DNA of 64,000 nt from CAWGHZ01 sp963775315. Lineage in GTDB: Bacteria; Pseudomonadota; Alphaproteobacteria; MPNO01; DASWLB01. The first letter of the stretch is position 1. Every line of letters begins with the position of its first letter. The notes under the pieces were generated by a model that made no database searches, was not told the DNA's origin, and saw only the letters and a program-made list of their open reading frames with translations. This document shows positions 33,990 to 43,141 of the stretch, piece after piece. Location of the stretch: contig CAVZIN010000005.1 in assembly GCA_963775315.1 (NCBI GenBank), positions 1 to 64,000 on the forward strand. Reading direction: 5' to 3'. The position numbers and the translations under genes are program-made.

Positions 33990-35027
33990 ATGGCTGACAC
34001 ACCGATCCGCTACAACTCGGGCATCCAGCGTTCCAAGGGGCTCCTCGAGCTCGCGGCGGCGCTCTACGACACCTCGCTCGCGCGCCATTCCACGCGCGGC
34101 GGCACGACCATCCGCCAGGTCGATTCCCGCCTCGGCACCAACCTGTCGCTCAGCATCCAGCCGCGGCGCGATTCGCCCGGCGACGTCGGGCTCGGGCTCT
34201 CCTTCGGCATCGGCGGCTCGCGCGAGAACCTGATGCGGGTCGCCCGGAAGGAGCTTTCGCTGCTCTGGATCAACCCGAACGCCCCGCTCGCCCTCGCCTG
34301 CAAGGGGCGTGCGCCGTTCGACGGTCCCCAGCCGCTCCGCACGATCGCGGTCTTCCCGTCCTGGGACGCGGTCGTCATCGCGGTCCACGAATCGACCGGC
34401 ATCACAGCGCTCGACCAGATCGCCGAGCGGCGCGTGCCGCTCAGCATTTCCACCGGCACCCCGACGGCGCCGCCCTTCGACGAGGACCCGACGATGTTCT
34501 CGGTCAACGCGCTGATGGGCGCGGCCAGGTTCTCGTTCGACGACATCCGCGCCTGGGGCGGGTCGGTCCATTCCGTCTCGCGGCCCAGTCACCCGGACCG
34601 CGCCGAGATGATCCGCAAGGGCGAGATCGACGCCGTGTTCGACGAGGGGCTGCTGAGCTGGGGCCAGTTCGCGGTCGAGCACGGCTTCCGCATCCTGCCC
34701 GTCGAGTGGCGCGTGCGGGCGCAACTCGAGGCGGAAGGGTTCGACATCATCTCGCTGACGCGCGATCGGATTCCGGCACTCCCCGCGCCGGTCACCGCGG
34801 TCGATTTCTCCGGCTGGCCCATGATTGTCCATGCCGACATGGAAGACAGCGTCGCCTACGCGCTCTGCGAGGCGATCGAGGCGCGCAAGCTCGCGATCCC
34901 AACGGACAATTTCCGCCCGCTCGACATGGTGCAGCTCTGCACGCCCGACGCGGAGACGCCGCGTGGCGCGCCACTGCATCCGGGGGCGGAGCGGTTCTAC
35001 CGCGAGCGCGGCTACCTGAAGGGGTGA
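33990..35027 (+). CDS. TAXI-like solute-binding-fold protein without signal peptide (copy 2)
   Basis: A 345-residue protein paralogous to 28221-29192: RKGEIDAVFDEGLLSWGQF, VTAVDFSGWPMIV and the end LHPGAERFYRERGYLKG mirror the other copy. It starts ADTPIRYNSGIQ without any signal peptide, so a cytosolic location is expected. It is followed 44 bases later by its NMT1-type partner gene, the reverse of the order on the other side of the cluster. Function unknown; both transport-related sensing and enzyme activity fit the fold. Confidence 0.75.
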   Translation: MADTPIRYNSGIQRSKGLLELAAALYDTSLARHSTRGGTTIRQVDSRLGTNLSLSIQPRRDSPGDVGLGLSFGIGGSRENLMRVARKELSLLWINPNAPLALACKGRAPFDGPQPLRTIAVFPSWDAVVIAVHESTGITALDQIAERRVPLSISTGTPTAPPFDEDPTMFSVNALMGAARFSFDDIRAWGGSVHSVSRPSHPDRAEMIRKGEIDAVFDEGLLSWGQFAVEHGFRILPVEWRVRAQLEAEGFDIISLTRDRIPALPAPVTAVDFSGWPMIVHADMEDSVAYALCEAIEARKLAIPTDNFRPLDMVQLCTPDAETPRGAPLHPGAERFYRERGYLKG

Positions 35028-35071
35028 CGAACCGCGCCGCGCCCAGGGAGACAGCCAGGGAGGGCAAGTAC

Positions 35072-36049
35072 ATGACCGACAATCGATTGCGCGCCGCGAT
35101 TCGGGCGTCGCTCGCCATCGCGATCGCCGCGATTTTGGCGTTTCCGGCAGCGCCGGCCCGGGCGGATACCCGGCTCGTCGTCGGCAAGGCGGCCGCGACG
35201 TCGGAATCCAACCTCGCGGCAAACGTCGGCGAGAAGCTCGGCATGTTCAAGAAGCACGGGCTCGACGTGAAGGTGCTCGACTTCCAGGGCGGCAGCAAGA
35301 TGCTGCAGGCGCTGACCGCGGGCAGCATCGACATCGGTGTCGGCGCCGGCGTGCAGATGGCGTTCATCGCCAAGGGCGCGCCGATGCTGGCGGTCTGCGA
35401 GGATGCGTCCAAGCTGCCCTTCGTGATCGGCGTGCCGTGGGACTCGCCGCTGAAGTCGATGGCGGACCTCAAGGGCAAGACCATCGGCATCTCCAGCGCC
35501 GGCTCGCTCACCGATTGGCTGGCGCGCGAGCTCACCCGCACCCAGGGCTGGGGGCCGGACGGCGTCAAGCGCGCGGCAATCGGCGCGAGCCCGTCGGCCT
35601 CGGCGTCGGCCTTCCGCGTCCACATGATCGACGCCTATATCGGCGGCACCTCCACCTTCATCGCGATGTCGGAGAAGAAGATTGGCCGCCCGCTGGTGCC
35701 CGTTTCGGCCTATATGGGCCCGGTCGCCTCGGGAACGATCTTTGCCTCGAACCGGCTGATCGCGAGCCATCCGGAGGCGATCCGCGCCTTCCTCGCCGGC
35801 TGGCTCGATACCGTCCGCTACATGAAGGCGCACAAGGTCGAGACGGTGAAGATCGAGTCCGCGACCACCGGCTATTCCGCGGACGCCACCTCCAAGGACT
35901 ACGACGCGACGATCGACATGTTCACCGACGACTGCAAGTTCGACCCGCAATCGGTCGAGACGCTGAAGCGCGCCTTCGTCGAGATGCATCTGCTAAAGGC
36001 GGCGCCCGACATGTCGAAGCTCTATACTGAGGCGTTCCTGCCCGGCTAG
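35072..36049 (+). CDS. NMT1-type periplasmic solute-binding protein (copy 2)
   Basis: A 325-residue secreted protein; the signal peptide ends near AAPARA (residue 31) and the mature part begins DTRLVVGKAAATSESN. It is the close paralogue of 29219-30181. AGGGAGGG precedes the ATG. No importer membrane genes adjoin. Its stop codon shares the four bases CTAG with the stop of the convergent gene at 36046-37266, so the two genes overlap end to end. Confidence 0.87.
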   Translation: MTDNRLRAAIRASLAIAIAAILAFPAAPARADTRLVVGKAAATSESNLAANVGEKLGMFKKHGLDVKVLDFQGGSKMLQALTAGSIDIGVGAGVQMAFIAKGAPMLAVCEDASKLPFVIGVPWDSPLKSMADLKGKTIGISSAGSLTDWLARELTRTQGWGPDGVKRAAIGASPSASASAFRVHMIDAYIGGTSTFIAMSEKKIGRPLVPVSAYMGPVASGTIFASNRLIASHPEAIRAFLAGWLDTVRYMKAHKVETVKIESATTGYSADATSKDYDATIDMFTDDCKFDPQSVETLKRAFVEMHLLKAAPDMSKLYTEAFLPG

Positions 36050-37266
36050 TTCGCCTCGCGCGCCTCGACCGCGGTGCCGTCCGCGATGCGGTCGAAAGGG
36101 TGGAGCACGACCTGGTCCCCCGCGGCGAGGCCGGAAGCCACTTCGGCGTCGGTTCCGTTCATGTGGCCAAGCTTCAGCCGGGCGAGCCGCGCGCGCCCGT
36201 TCCGGACGGCGAACACCGCCCAATCCGCCCCTTCGCGAAACAGCGCGCCGACCGGAACGCGCACCACTTGGTCGGCCTGCCAGATCACGATGGCGACGTC
36301 CACGCGATAGCCGTGGCCGAGCGCCACGCGGCGCTCCGGCGGGCCGGTGAGGTCGACGATCACGTTGACCCGCTGCTCCTCGACGCCGAGCGCCGAGATC
36401 TTGGTGAAGCCGAACGGCTCGACGCGCCTGACGACGCCGGCGAGCGTGCCATCGCCGCCCCAGCCCGAGACGATCACCGGCGCGCCCGCCCGCACCTTGA
36501 CCGCGTCCGTCGACAGAAGCTCGACAACCACCTCCAGATCGTGCGGATCGCCGATTTCGAGAAGGGGCGTGCCCGCGGTCACCACCGTCTCGCTCTCCTG
36601 CAGCAGGCGAAGCACCCGCCCGGAGACCGGCGCGAAGACCGAGATGCAGCAGCGCTCGGCCGGCGCGGCGTCGTCCGCCTTGGTCTCTGGACCGATCAGC
36701 GCAGCGCGCGCGGTTTCCAGCTCGTGGCTGCGGACGTTGAATGTCGCCTTGGCCGCGGCCACGGCCGCCCGCCTGGTCTCGTAGTCGAGCCGGTAGCGGT
36801 CGAGGTCGCGCTGCGAGATCGACGAGCCGAGGGTCAGCTTCGTCGCCCGTTCGAGATCCTGCCTGGAGAACGACTCCTCCGCCTCGGCGCGGCGGAGCTC
36901 GGCGGCGGCAAGGTCGCGCGCGTCCTCCGCGGCGTCGGCCGCGGTCTCCGCCTGGCGGCGCGACCGCACGTCGAGGAAGGTGGGATCGGTCGGCCGGATC
37001 GAGGCGACCACGGTCTTCGCCGCCGCGACCGCGTCGCCCGCCTTGAGCTCGATCCGCTGCAACCGCCCGGCGAGCGGCGCGGAAACCACGAATGCGTCCT
37101 TCACCCGCGTGCGCCCCTCGTCGCCGACCGTCACCTGCATCGGGCCGCGCGTCACCGTTCCGAAATCGACCGGCACCGGGCGCGGCCAGAACGCGTAGGC
37201 GAGGCCGGCGAGCAGCATCGCCCCGATCGCGCCCCAGCCCAGATAGCCGCGAGACAAGATCGGCAC
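36046..37266 (-). CDS. HlyD/MacA-like efflux adaptor
   Basis: A 406-residue membrane fusion protein. A single N-terminal membrane helix (about residues 8-26, WGAIGAMLLAGLAYAFW) is followed by a lipoyl half-motif LQRIELKAGDAVAAAKTVV, a long coiled hairpin rich in Ala/Glu/Arg (about 95-165), the returning APVSGRVLRLLQESETV, and beta domains. It is the last gene of an ABC exporter operon (ATPase, permease, adaptor) and should link that complex to an outer-membrane channel. Only 5 bases separate it from the permease. Confidence 0.9.
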   Translation of the reverse strand: MPILSRGYLGWGAIGAMLLAGLAYAFWPRPVPVDFGTVTRGPMQVTVGDEGRTRVKDAFVVSAPLAGRLQRIELKAGDAVAAAKTVVASIRPTDPTFLDVRSRRQAETAADAAEDARDLAAAELRRAEAEESFSRQDLERATKLTLGSSISQRDLDRYRLDYETRRAAVAAAKATFNVRSHELETARAALIGPETKADDAAPAERCCISVFAPVSGRVLRLLQESETVVTAGTPLLEIGDPHDLEVVVELLSTDAVKVRAGAPVIVSGWGGDGTLAGVVRRVEPFGFTKISALGVEEQRVNVIVDLTGPPERRVALGHGYRVDVAIVIWQADQVVRVPVGALFREGADWAVFAVRNGRARLARLKLGHMNGTDAEVASGLAAGDQVVLHPFDRIADGTAVEAREAN

Positions 37267-37271
37267 CGCCC

Positions 37272-39636
37272 CTATTCCCGCGTCTTCAGGACGGCGATCA
37301 GGTCAAGCCGGTCGATGCGCCGCCGGATCGCCAGCGCCGCCCCGGCGACCACCGTCAGCACGACCACAACCGCCGCGCCATAGGTGGCCGGCGCGATGAC
37401 GAACGGCACGCGGAACAGATCGGTTTCGAGCAGCCGCGAGAACGTCCAGGCGAGAAGGTAGCCGAGCCCGCACCCGACCGGCACCGCCGCGACCGCGAGC
37501 AGGGCGAGCTCGCCCAGCAGGACCGCGGCCACCTCGCCGCGGGTGAAGCCGAGCACCCGCATAGAGGCGAGCTCTCGCGCGCGCTCGGACAGCGAAATCC
37601 GCGCGCTGTTGTAGGCGACGCCGATAGCGATCATCCCGGCGAAGGCGACATAGAAGAAGATCATCACGTCCATCGTCTCGGACAGTGTCTTGCGCAAAGT
37701 GGCGAGGGCGGCGCCGCGCGAGCTTACGCCGGCGACGGCGGGTACGTCCTTGAGCCGCCGGTAGAACGCGCGTTCTTGCGCAGGGTCGATCTTGACGTAG
37801 GCGCCCGAGACCAGCCGGCCCTCGCCCATCAGCCGGTTGAGCGCGCCGCGCGCCATGTAGGCCGGGCTGCCGAAAAAATCTTCGGAGATGGCGGCGACCG
37901 CCACCTGCCGGACGTGCCGCTTGCCCTCCAAGAGCTCGAACTCGCAGCCTGTCGCCGCGGCGCGCACCCAGCTTTTCTGCCAGGCGGCGCGACAGGACGA
38001 TGCCCTCCCGCGGCATGGCCAGGATCGTTCCGGCCGCGCCCGGCACCTGGTGCATCGTCGCGCCGGGATCGAGCGCGGTGATCGCGACCCGCTCGCTTCG
38101 CGGGCCGAGCCGGAGGCGCGCCGCGACCATCCGGAACGGCTCGACCGCGGCGACGCCCGGCACGTGCCACAAATCGAAAATCGCCTTCTCCGACCGCGCC
38201 TGGACCAGCATCACCGTCGCATCCTGGCGGCCCGCGCGCTCGAAATGCTCGACGATGATCGCCTGGATCGCGTCGTAGAAGTAGAGCGACGCCACGAGGA
38301 GGGCGAGGCTGAACGCGAGGCCGAGCGTCGTCAGCGCCGACCGCGCCGGCCAGTTGACGATGTGGCGGAGCATCATGCGCGTGGTCTGGCGCAGCCGCGC
38401 GAAACGCCCCGTCCCCTCGAATGGCAAAGCGGCGTAGGATTCGGGCGGTGGCGTCCCCATCGCCGTCGCCGGTGGCAGGCGCTGCGCACGGCGTACCGAC
38501 CCCAGCGTGCCGAGCCCGGCCGCGGCCGCCGCGACCAGGGCGGCGACGCCGAAGCTCGCGAGGCCCGGGCGGTAGTGCAGGAACGGAAAGCTGAAATAGG
38601 TCGCGTACATGCGCGCGCTCAACGCGCCCAGCCACGCCCCCGCGACGAATCCCACGGCGATCCCCAGCGCGGCGATCGCCAGCACGAACTTGAGGTAGTG
38701 CCAGGCGACCTCGCGGTCGCGATAGCCGAACGCCTTCAGCACGCCGATCTGCGTCCGCTCGATACCGATCAGCCGCGAGATCACCACGTTGACCAGGAAC
38801 ACCGCCACCGCCAGGAAGATAGGCGGCACGACCGTCGCCATGGTGCGGAGCTGGTCCATCTCGCCCCGCAGGTACGAATCCGAGAACTGGTCCTCGCGGC
38901 CATAGGCGCCGGTGCCGCCATACCGGGCGAGGGCCGCGTCCAGCGCCGCGATCACGTCCGCCTCGCTCGCCCCGCGCAGCAGCGACACGGTCACGTCGTT
39001 GAACGCCTTGTCGAGATCGAACGCCGCCGCCAGCGCGTCGTGCGGCATCCACATCACCGCGAAGCGCCGGTCGTCCGGCATCAGCGCGCCCGGCGCCACG
39101 GCGACCACGTATTCGGGCGACCGCGCGGTGCCGACGATGGTGAGGCGGCGCTTGTGGCCGTTGATCAGCGCACTCAGCCGGTCGCCCGGCGACAGCCCGT
39201 TCGCCGCCGCGAACGCGACGTTCACCACCGCCTCGTCCGGCCGCTCGGGCTCCGGCATCCGCCCGCGCGCCAGGGCCGGCACGTCGAGCAACGGCGCTCC
39301 GCGCTCGGGCAGCGAGATCAGCCGCGCCGTCGCCGGCTCGTCGAGGCCCGGCACGTCCAGCGTCACGTCCTTGACGATCCGCGTCTCGACGCGCTTGACG
39401 CCGTCGATGGCGGCAAGCCGGGTCGCCAGGAGCTCCGGCGCGCGCTCGAGCGGCGCGAACACGTCGGCGAAGCGATAGCGCTCGTAGAACGCGGCGCGCG
39501 TCGCCTCCAGCGAGTCGAGCGTGCCCGACGCCATCACGTAGATCGCGACGCCGCTGCCGATGACGGCGGCGATGGCGATGGCCTGGCTCCGGACGTTCCA
39601 GAGGTCGCGCAGAAGCTTCCGGTCGAGCGCCCGCAT
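37272..39636 (-). pseudogene. MacB/FtsX-like ABC permease, frameshifted
   Basis: About 787 residues of a DevC/FtsX-type permease with two FtsX modules, eight or more membrane helices and large extracytoplasmic loops, starting RALDRKLLRDLWNVRSQ at 39636. The reading frame changes near 37944: the upstream frame ends in GARRGDRLR and the continuation EFELLEGKRHVRQVAV lies one base out. Removing one C restores GDRLEFELLEG. The downstream part, to the stop at 37272, retains good helices and codon use. It is either a recent loss-of-function frameshift or a sequencing error. It starts 2 bases after the ATPase gene. Confidence 0.75.
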
Positions 39637-39638
39637 CG

Positions 39639-40352
39639 CTACCACCGGATTTCGCGCGCCGGACGCCGGTCCGGGTTGGCGCGGATTTCCGCGATCCGCC
39701 CGTCGGCGAGGGCGACGACGCGCCCGGCCATCGCCGCGATCGAGACGTTGTGGGTGATGAGGACGGTGGTCGTGCCGAGCTCGGCGTTCACCCGCTCGAT
39801 CGTCTCCAGCACCGCCGCGCCGGTGGCGCTGTCGAGCGCGCCGGTCGGCTCGTCGCACAGAAGCACCGCCGGCCGCTTGGCGATCGCGCGGGCGACCGCC
39901 ACGCGCTGCTGCTCGCCGCCCGAAAGCTGGGCCGGAAAATGCCCTGCCCGGTCGCCCAGCCCGACCAGCGCCAGCGCCTCGTCGGGCGCCAGCGGGTTCG
40001 CGGCGATGTCGGTGATCAGCGCCACGTTCTCGCGCGCGGTCAGGCTGGGGATCAGGTTGTAGAACTGGAACACGAACCCGACACGCTCGCGCCGATAGGC
40101 GGTGAGCGCGGCGTCGTCCAGCGCGGTAAGCTCCACCCCGTCCACCTGGATGGTGCCCGAGGTCGGGACGTCGAGCCCGCCCAGGATGTTGACCAGGGTC
40201 GACTTGCCGCTTCCCGACGGGCCGAGCAGGACCATCAGCTCGCCCTGCACGATGTCGAGGTCGATGCCGCCAAGCGCATGCACGGCGAGCGTCCCGGTCC
40301 CGTAGGTTTTCGTCAGGCCGCGGATCCTGTAGGCGAGGTGGGGTTCCGGCAT
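39639..40352 (-). CDS. ABC transporter ATPase (LolD/MacB-type)
   Basis: A 237-residue nucleotide-binding subunit: Walker A GPSGSGKST (44-52), Q-loop around FVFQFYNL, signature LSGGEQQR (143-150), Walker B AVLLCDEPTGALD and the switch His in LITHNV. The type matches exporters with FtsX-like permeases rather than importers. The ATG at 40352 gives the normal N-terminus, though its ribosome site is poor. It opens the ATPase-permease-adaptor operon; if the permease is truly broken, the operon is probably silent. Confidence 0.92.
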   Translation of the reverse strand: MPEPHLAYRIRGLTKTYGTGTLAVHALGGIDLDIVQGELMVLLGPSGSGKSTLVNILGGLDVPTSGTIQVDGVELTALDDAALTAYRRERVGFVFQFYNLIPSLTARENVALITDIAANPLAPDEALALVGLGDRAGHFPAQLSGGEQQRVAVARAIAKRPAVLLCDEPTGALDSATGAAVLETIERVNAELGTTTVLITHNVSIAAMAGRVVALADGRIAEIRANPDRRPAREIRW

Positions 40353-40567
40353 GCGTCGAAGCGGTGTGATCTCCGGAGGAAGGCGCCGGCCGCGGCGCGC
40401 GGCCATGTCGCGATGGGTGCCGCCATAATGCGGCCTCCCGCCCGATCCGCGTTGATTTCGATCAAGGATCGAGGACGCCAACCGCCCACGCGGCTGCCCA
40501 CCGTCGGAACACTTCCCCCGCCGCCCTGCATAAGACCCTCACCCGGCGCCCGCTGCGCGGCCGTCGA

Positions 40568-40589
40568 CCTCCCCCTTTCCAGGGGGAGG
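40568..40589. repeat. Intergenic hairpin, CCTCCCCC stem
   Basis: CCTCCCCC-TTTCCA-GGGGGAGG forms a perfect 8-base stem in the gap between the Ddn-like gene and the exporter operon. Sequences like this are scattered between genes in many GC-rich proteobacteria; no T-run follows on either strand, so it is more likely a dispersed palindrome than a standard terminator. Confidence 0.5.
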
Positions 40590-40625
40590 GTGATAGCGGC
40601 GAGCCCGTCCGATTGAAAATGGTCT

Positions 40626-41093
40626 CTAAAGCCGGTCGATCTCTTCCTTCGGCTCCAGCACCACCACGGGAATCTCGCGGTCGGTCTTCGCCTGGTAGTC
40701 GTCGTAGGGCGGGAACAGGCCCGCCATCATGTGGAACAGGCGCTCGCGCTCGGCGCCGGAGGCGATGCGGGCGACGCCGCGATACTTCTTGTCGGCGACC
40801 TGGAAGCGCAGCTCCGGGTTGTCGCGCAGGTTGAGGAACCAGGCGGGGTGGTCGGGCGCGCCGCCCTTCGAGGCGACGATCACGTAGCCGTTGGCCTCCC
40901 TGCCGTAGATCAGCGGCGTCGTCTTCGGCGCCTTGGACTTGCGGCCGGTCGTCTGCAGCAGCAGGCAGTCGACCGCTGGCACGCCGGGTCGGCCGAAATC
41001 GATCACGTGGCCTTCGCGGCCGTTCGTCTCCAGGTAGATCTGGACGTGGTGCTGCTGCCAGCCGGGCGTTCCGGGTTCCAACTTCGTTGCCAT
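40626..41093 (-). CDS. Deazaflavin-dependent nitroreductase-like protein (Ddn/DUF385 family)
   Basis: A 155-residue split-barrel protein of the Ddn family: LLLQTTGRKSKAPKTTPLIY, GYVIVASKGGAPDHPAWFLN and LRDNPELRFQV are the family's cofactor and fold signatures. Actinobacterial relatives bind F420, but proteobacterial members may use flavins. It has no signal peptide. The gene stands alone between a Gly/Met-rich secreted protein and the exporter operon. Substrate unknown. Confidence 0.88.
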   Translation of the reverse strand: MATKLEPGTPGWQQHHVQIYLETNGREGHVIDFGRPGVPAVDCLLLQTTGRKSKAPKTTPLIYGREANGYVIVASKGGAPDHPAWFLNLRDNPELRFQVADKKYRGVARIASGAERERLFHMMAGLFPPYDDYQAKTDREIPVVVLEPKEEIDRL

Positions 41094-41219
41094 GAGCCTG
41101 CTCCCGCGATGTGTTCCCACCTCAAAGGTAGGACGTCGCTCGGGGCAGCGCCAGGAGGCGCATGGGCGGGTGGCCCGATGCGCCTCCCGCTCGATCCCAC
41201 CGCCGGGCGGGGCGCAGGC

Positions 41220-41600
41220 CTAGCGGCCGCCGCCCATGCCCATGCCGCGGCCCATCCCCTGCCCGGGACCGCCCATCCCGCGGCCCATGCCGGGGCCGCG
41301 ATCGGCCGGCGGCTCGTCCGGCAGGGTGATGCCCTGCTTGCGCGCCCGCTCCTGCATCTCGGCGTGGTGGCGCGCGCGGATCTGTTCCTGCTCCTCGGCG
41401 GTCTTCGCGTTGCGCATCTCGGCGCGGTAACGCTGCCGCTCCTGCTGGTTCATCAGCTGGCTGCCGTAGATCTGGCCGCCGGCCTGCCCCTGCTGGGCGA
41501 GCTGGACGGGCTGCGGCGCCCGCTCCGCCGCCAGGGCCGGAACGCCCTGGACCAGAAGCGGCAGGGCCGCCGCGGCGATCAGGATTCGGAATGTACGCAT
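41220..41600 (-). CDS. Small secreted protein with Gly/Met-rich tail
   Basis: A 126-residue protein with a signal peptide ending near ALAA (residue 25). A charged helical middle (GSQLMNQQERQRYRAEMRNA, then AEEQEQIRARHHAEM) resembles periplasmic Spy/CpxP-like or metal-handling helices. The tail from about residue 95 is a run of Gly, Met, Arg and Pro (GMGRGMGGPGQGMGRG). Similar small proteins exist in other Alphaproteobacteria but I know no function. Metal binding through Met/His is a guess. Confidence 0.7.
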   Translation of the reverse strand: MRTFRILIAAAALPLLVQGVPALAAERAPQPVQLAQQGQAGGQIYGSQLMNQQERQRYRAEMRNAKTAEEQEQIRARHHAEMQERARKQGITLPDEPPADRGPGMGRGMGGPGQGMGRGMGMGGGR

Positions 41601-41685
41601 CGTGATGCTCCTTTCTGGGGCCGAAACGAACGGGGGCGGGCCCTGCGGACCCGCCCCCGGCTTGAACGTCAGGCTCGCGTCGCGA

Positions 41686-42483
41686 CTACTCGCCGTGGCC
41701 TTCCAGGATGGCCTGGCGGACGATTTCCGCCTTGGCAGCCAAGAGGTCGATCTGCGCGTCGGTCATCTGCGGCAGGCCGAGGATCGTATCGACCGCGATG
41801 ACGGTGTCGCGCGTCACCGGGATCGTCTTGTCCGAGGCCGAGCCGAGGAAGATGGCGGCGAGATCGATGGTCGTCTTGGGGGTCACGCTGCTGAGCTGGG
41901 TCTGCCCGTCGGCCAGCACGTCCTCGTAGAGGCCGAGGTTCTGCAGCGGCGAGTCGACGATCGTGATGGTCGAATAGTTCGCCTTCACGTAGTCGGCGAA
42001 TGACTGGGCGTCCATCGAGTAGAGCGCCGCGAGCTTCGCCGCGTCGAAATTGGTCACCGCCTCTTCCAGGGCGCGCGCGATCACCTTGTCGGGCGAGCGC
42101 ACGACGCTCAGCCGGCCGAGCTCGACGTCGGAGGACACGCCCTCCTGCGCCCACACCGGCTTGCCGCCGTGCGACCCGGTCGTGCCGGCGCCGCCGCCGT
42201 ACTTCGGGCCCTTGGCGTCGCTGTCGGCGGACGGGCCGCCCTGGCCGCCGCTGCTGCCCTCGGACGTGCCGGCACCCTGGCCGCCGCGATGGCCGGCGCC
42301 CTGGCTGCCCTGGCCGCCCTGCCCGCCCTGGCCACGGTGGCCCTGGCTGCCGCCGCTTTCCTGGGCGTGCGCGACGCCGATCGGGCCCGCGCCGACGTGG
42401 TTGGCGATCTGCGGCCCGATCATCAGGGCCAGAGCCGAGACGCCGGTGATGATCGCGAGTCTCGGGGTGAACTTGGTGGTCAT
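41686..42483 (-). CDS. Secreted protein with Gly/Gln/Ser-rich linker, unknown
   Basis: A 265-residue exported protein. The signal peptide ends near VAHAQ (residue 40). Residues about 42-108 are a low-complexity Gly/Gln/Ser/His linker. Residues 110-265 form a distinct alpha-helical domain (RSPDKVIARALEEAVTNFD, AKLAALYSMDAQSFADYV, QMTDAQIDLLAAKAEIV). No cysteines. It is one of three neighbouring secreted Gly-rich proteins on the same strand. I do not recognise the C-terminal domain. Confidence 0.7.
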   Translation of the reverse strand: MTTKFTPRLAIITGVSALALMIGPQIANHVGAGPIGVAHAQESGGSQGHRGQGGQGGQGSQGAGHRGGQGAGTSEGSSGGQGGPSADSDAKGPKYGGGAGTTGSHGGKPVWAQEGVSSDVELGRLSVVRSPDKVIARALEEAVTNFDAAKLAALYSMDAQSFADYVKANYSTITIVDSPLQNLGLYEDVLADGQTQLSSVTPKTTIDLAAIFLGSASDKTIPVTRDTVIAVDTILGLPQMTDAQIDLLAAKAEIVRQAILEGHGE

Positions 42484-42571
42484 ATCAGGTCGCTCCTTGG
42501 TGTGACACGGCCGGTTCTGAGACCGCAGCCGCGCTGGTGAAAGGGAACTCGAACGCACGCGCAAACGCTGG

Positions 42572-43102
42572 CTATTTGCGGAAGATCTTGTTGCCGGCGT
42601 TCCAGTTGCCGGGGCCGTCGCAGACGAAGCTTTCGCCGCTCTGTCCGCCGCCGGTGATGCCGCTGCCGCTGATGCCGGAGCCGGCCAACTCCTCTTCGGT
42701 CGTACCTTCCTGCTGGCCGCCTTCGTGGCCGGTGTTGTGGCCCTGGCGCTGCGAGGCGTAGCGGCCGCGGCCGCTCTTGTCGCCGAACGGGCAATTCTCC
42801 ATGGGGCCGCCGCGCTGGCCGCGCTGCATCTTGCCGCCGCCTTCGTCGGCGCCGCCGCTGCAGCCCCCGCCGCTGCAGCCGCCGCCACTCTCATGGCCAC
42901 CACTGCCGCCGCCGCCACCGCCGCCACTGCCGCCGCCGCTCTCATGGCCACCGCTGCCACCGCTGCCACCGCTGCCGTGGCCTTCGTCCGCCGCGAAGGC
43001 GGCGGCCGGGCCGGCCGACTGGGCATGGAACGTTTGGAGGGACGGCACCGCCAACAGAAGGGCGATTGCGGAGGCGCCGCCGAGGACAAATCTATTCATC
43101 AC
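42572..43102 (-). CDS. Secreted Gly/Ser/His-rich protein, unknown
   Basis: A 176-residue protein with a signal peptide (cleavage about residue 38, AAFAA). The mature N-terminal half is almost entirely Gly, Ser, His and Glu, with repeats of GGSGGHESGGG and two Cys in CSGGGCSGG. The C-terminal part has two more Cys (MENCPFG, FVCDG). DNA here is repetitive, which could cause copy-number change. Two adjacent ATG codons are possible starts. Its unusual composition argues for a structural surface or matrix component, but that is inference. Confidence 0.65.
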   Translation of the reverse strand: MMNRFVLGGASAIALLLAVPSLQTFHAQSAGPAAAFAADEGHGSGGSGGSGGHESGGGSGGGGGGGSGGHESGGGCSGGGCSGGADEGGGKMQRGQRGGPMENCPFGDKSGRGRYASQRQGHNTGHEGGQQEGTTEEELAGSGISGSGITGGGQSGESFVCDGPGNWNAGNKIFRK

Positions 43103-43141
43103 GCTGCTCCCGGGATCTTGTTGGTTGCGATTTGGAGGGGG

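Noticed and set aside
42884..42990. Short tandem DNA repeats considered as a CRISPR array
   Set aside because: Repeats are contiguous codons of a Gly/His-rich protein without unique spacers.
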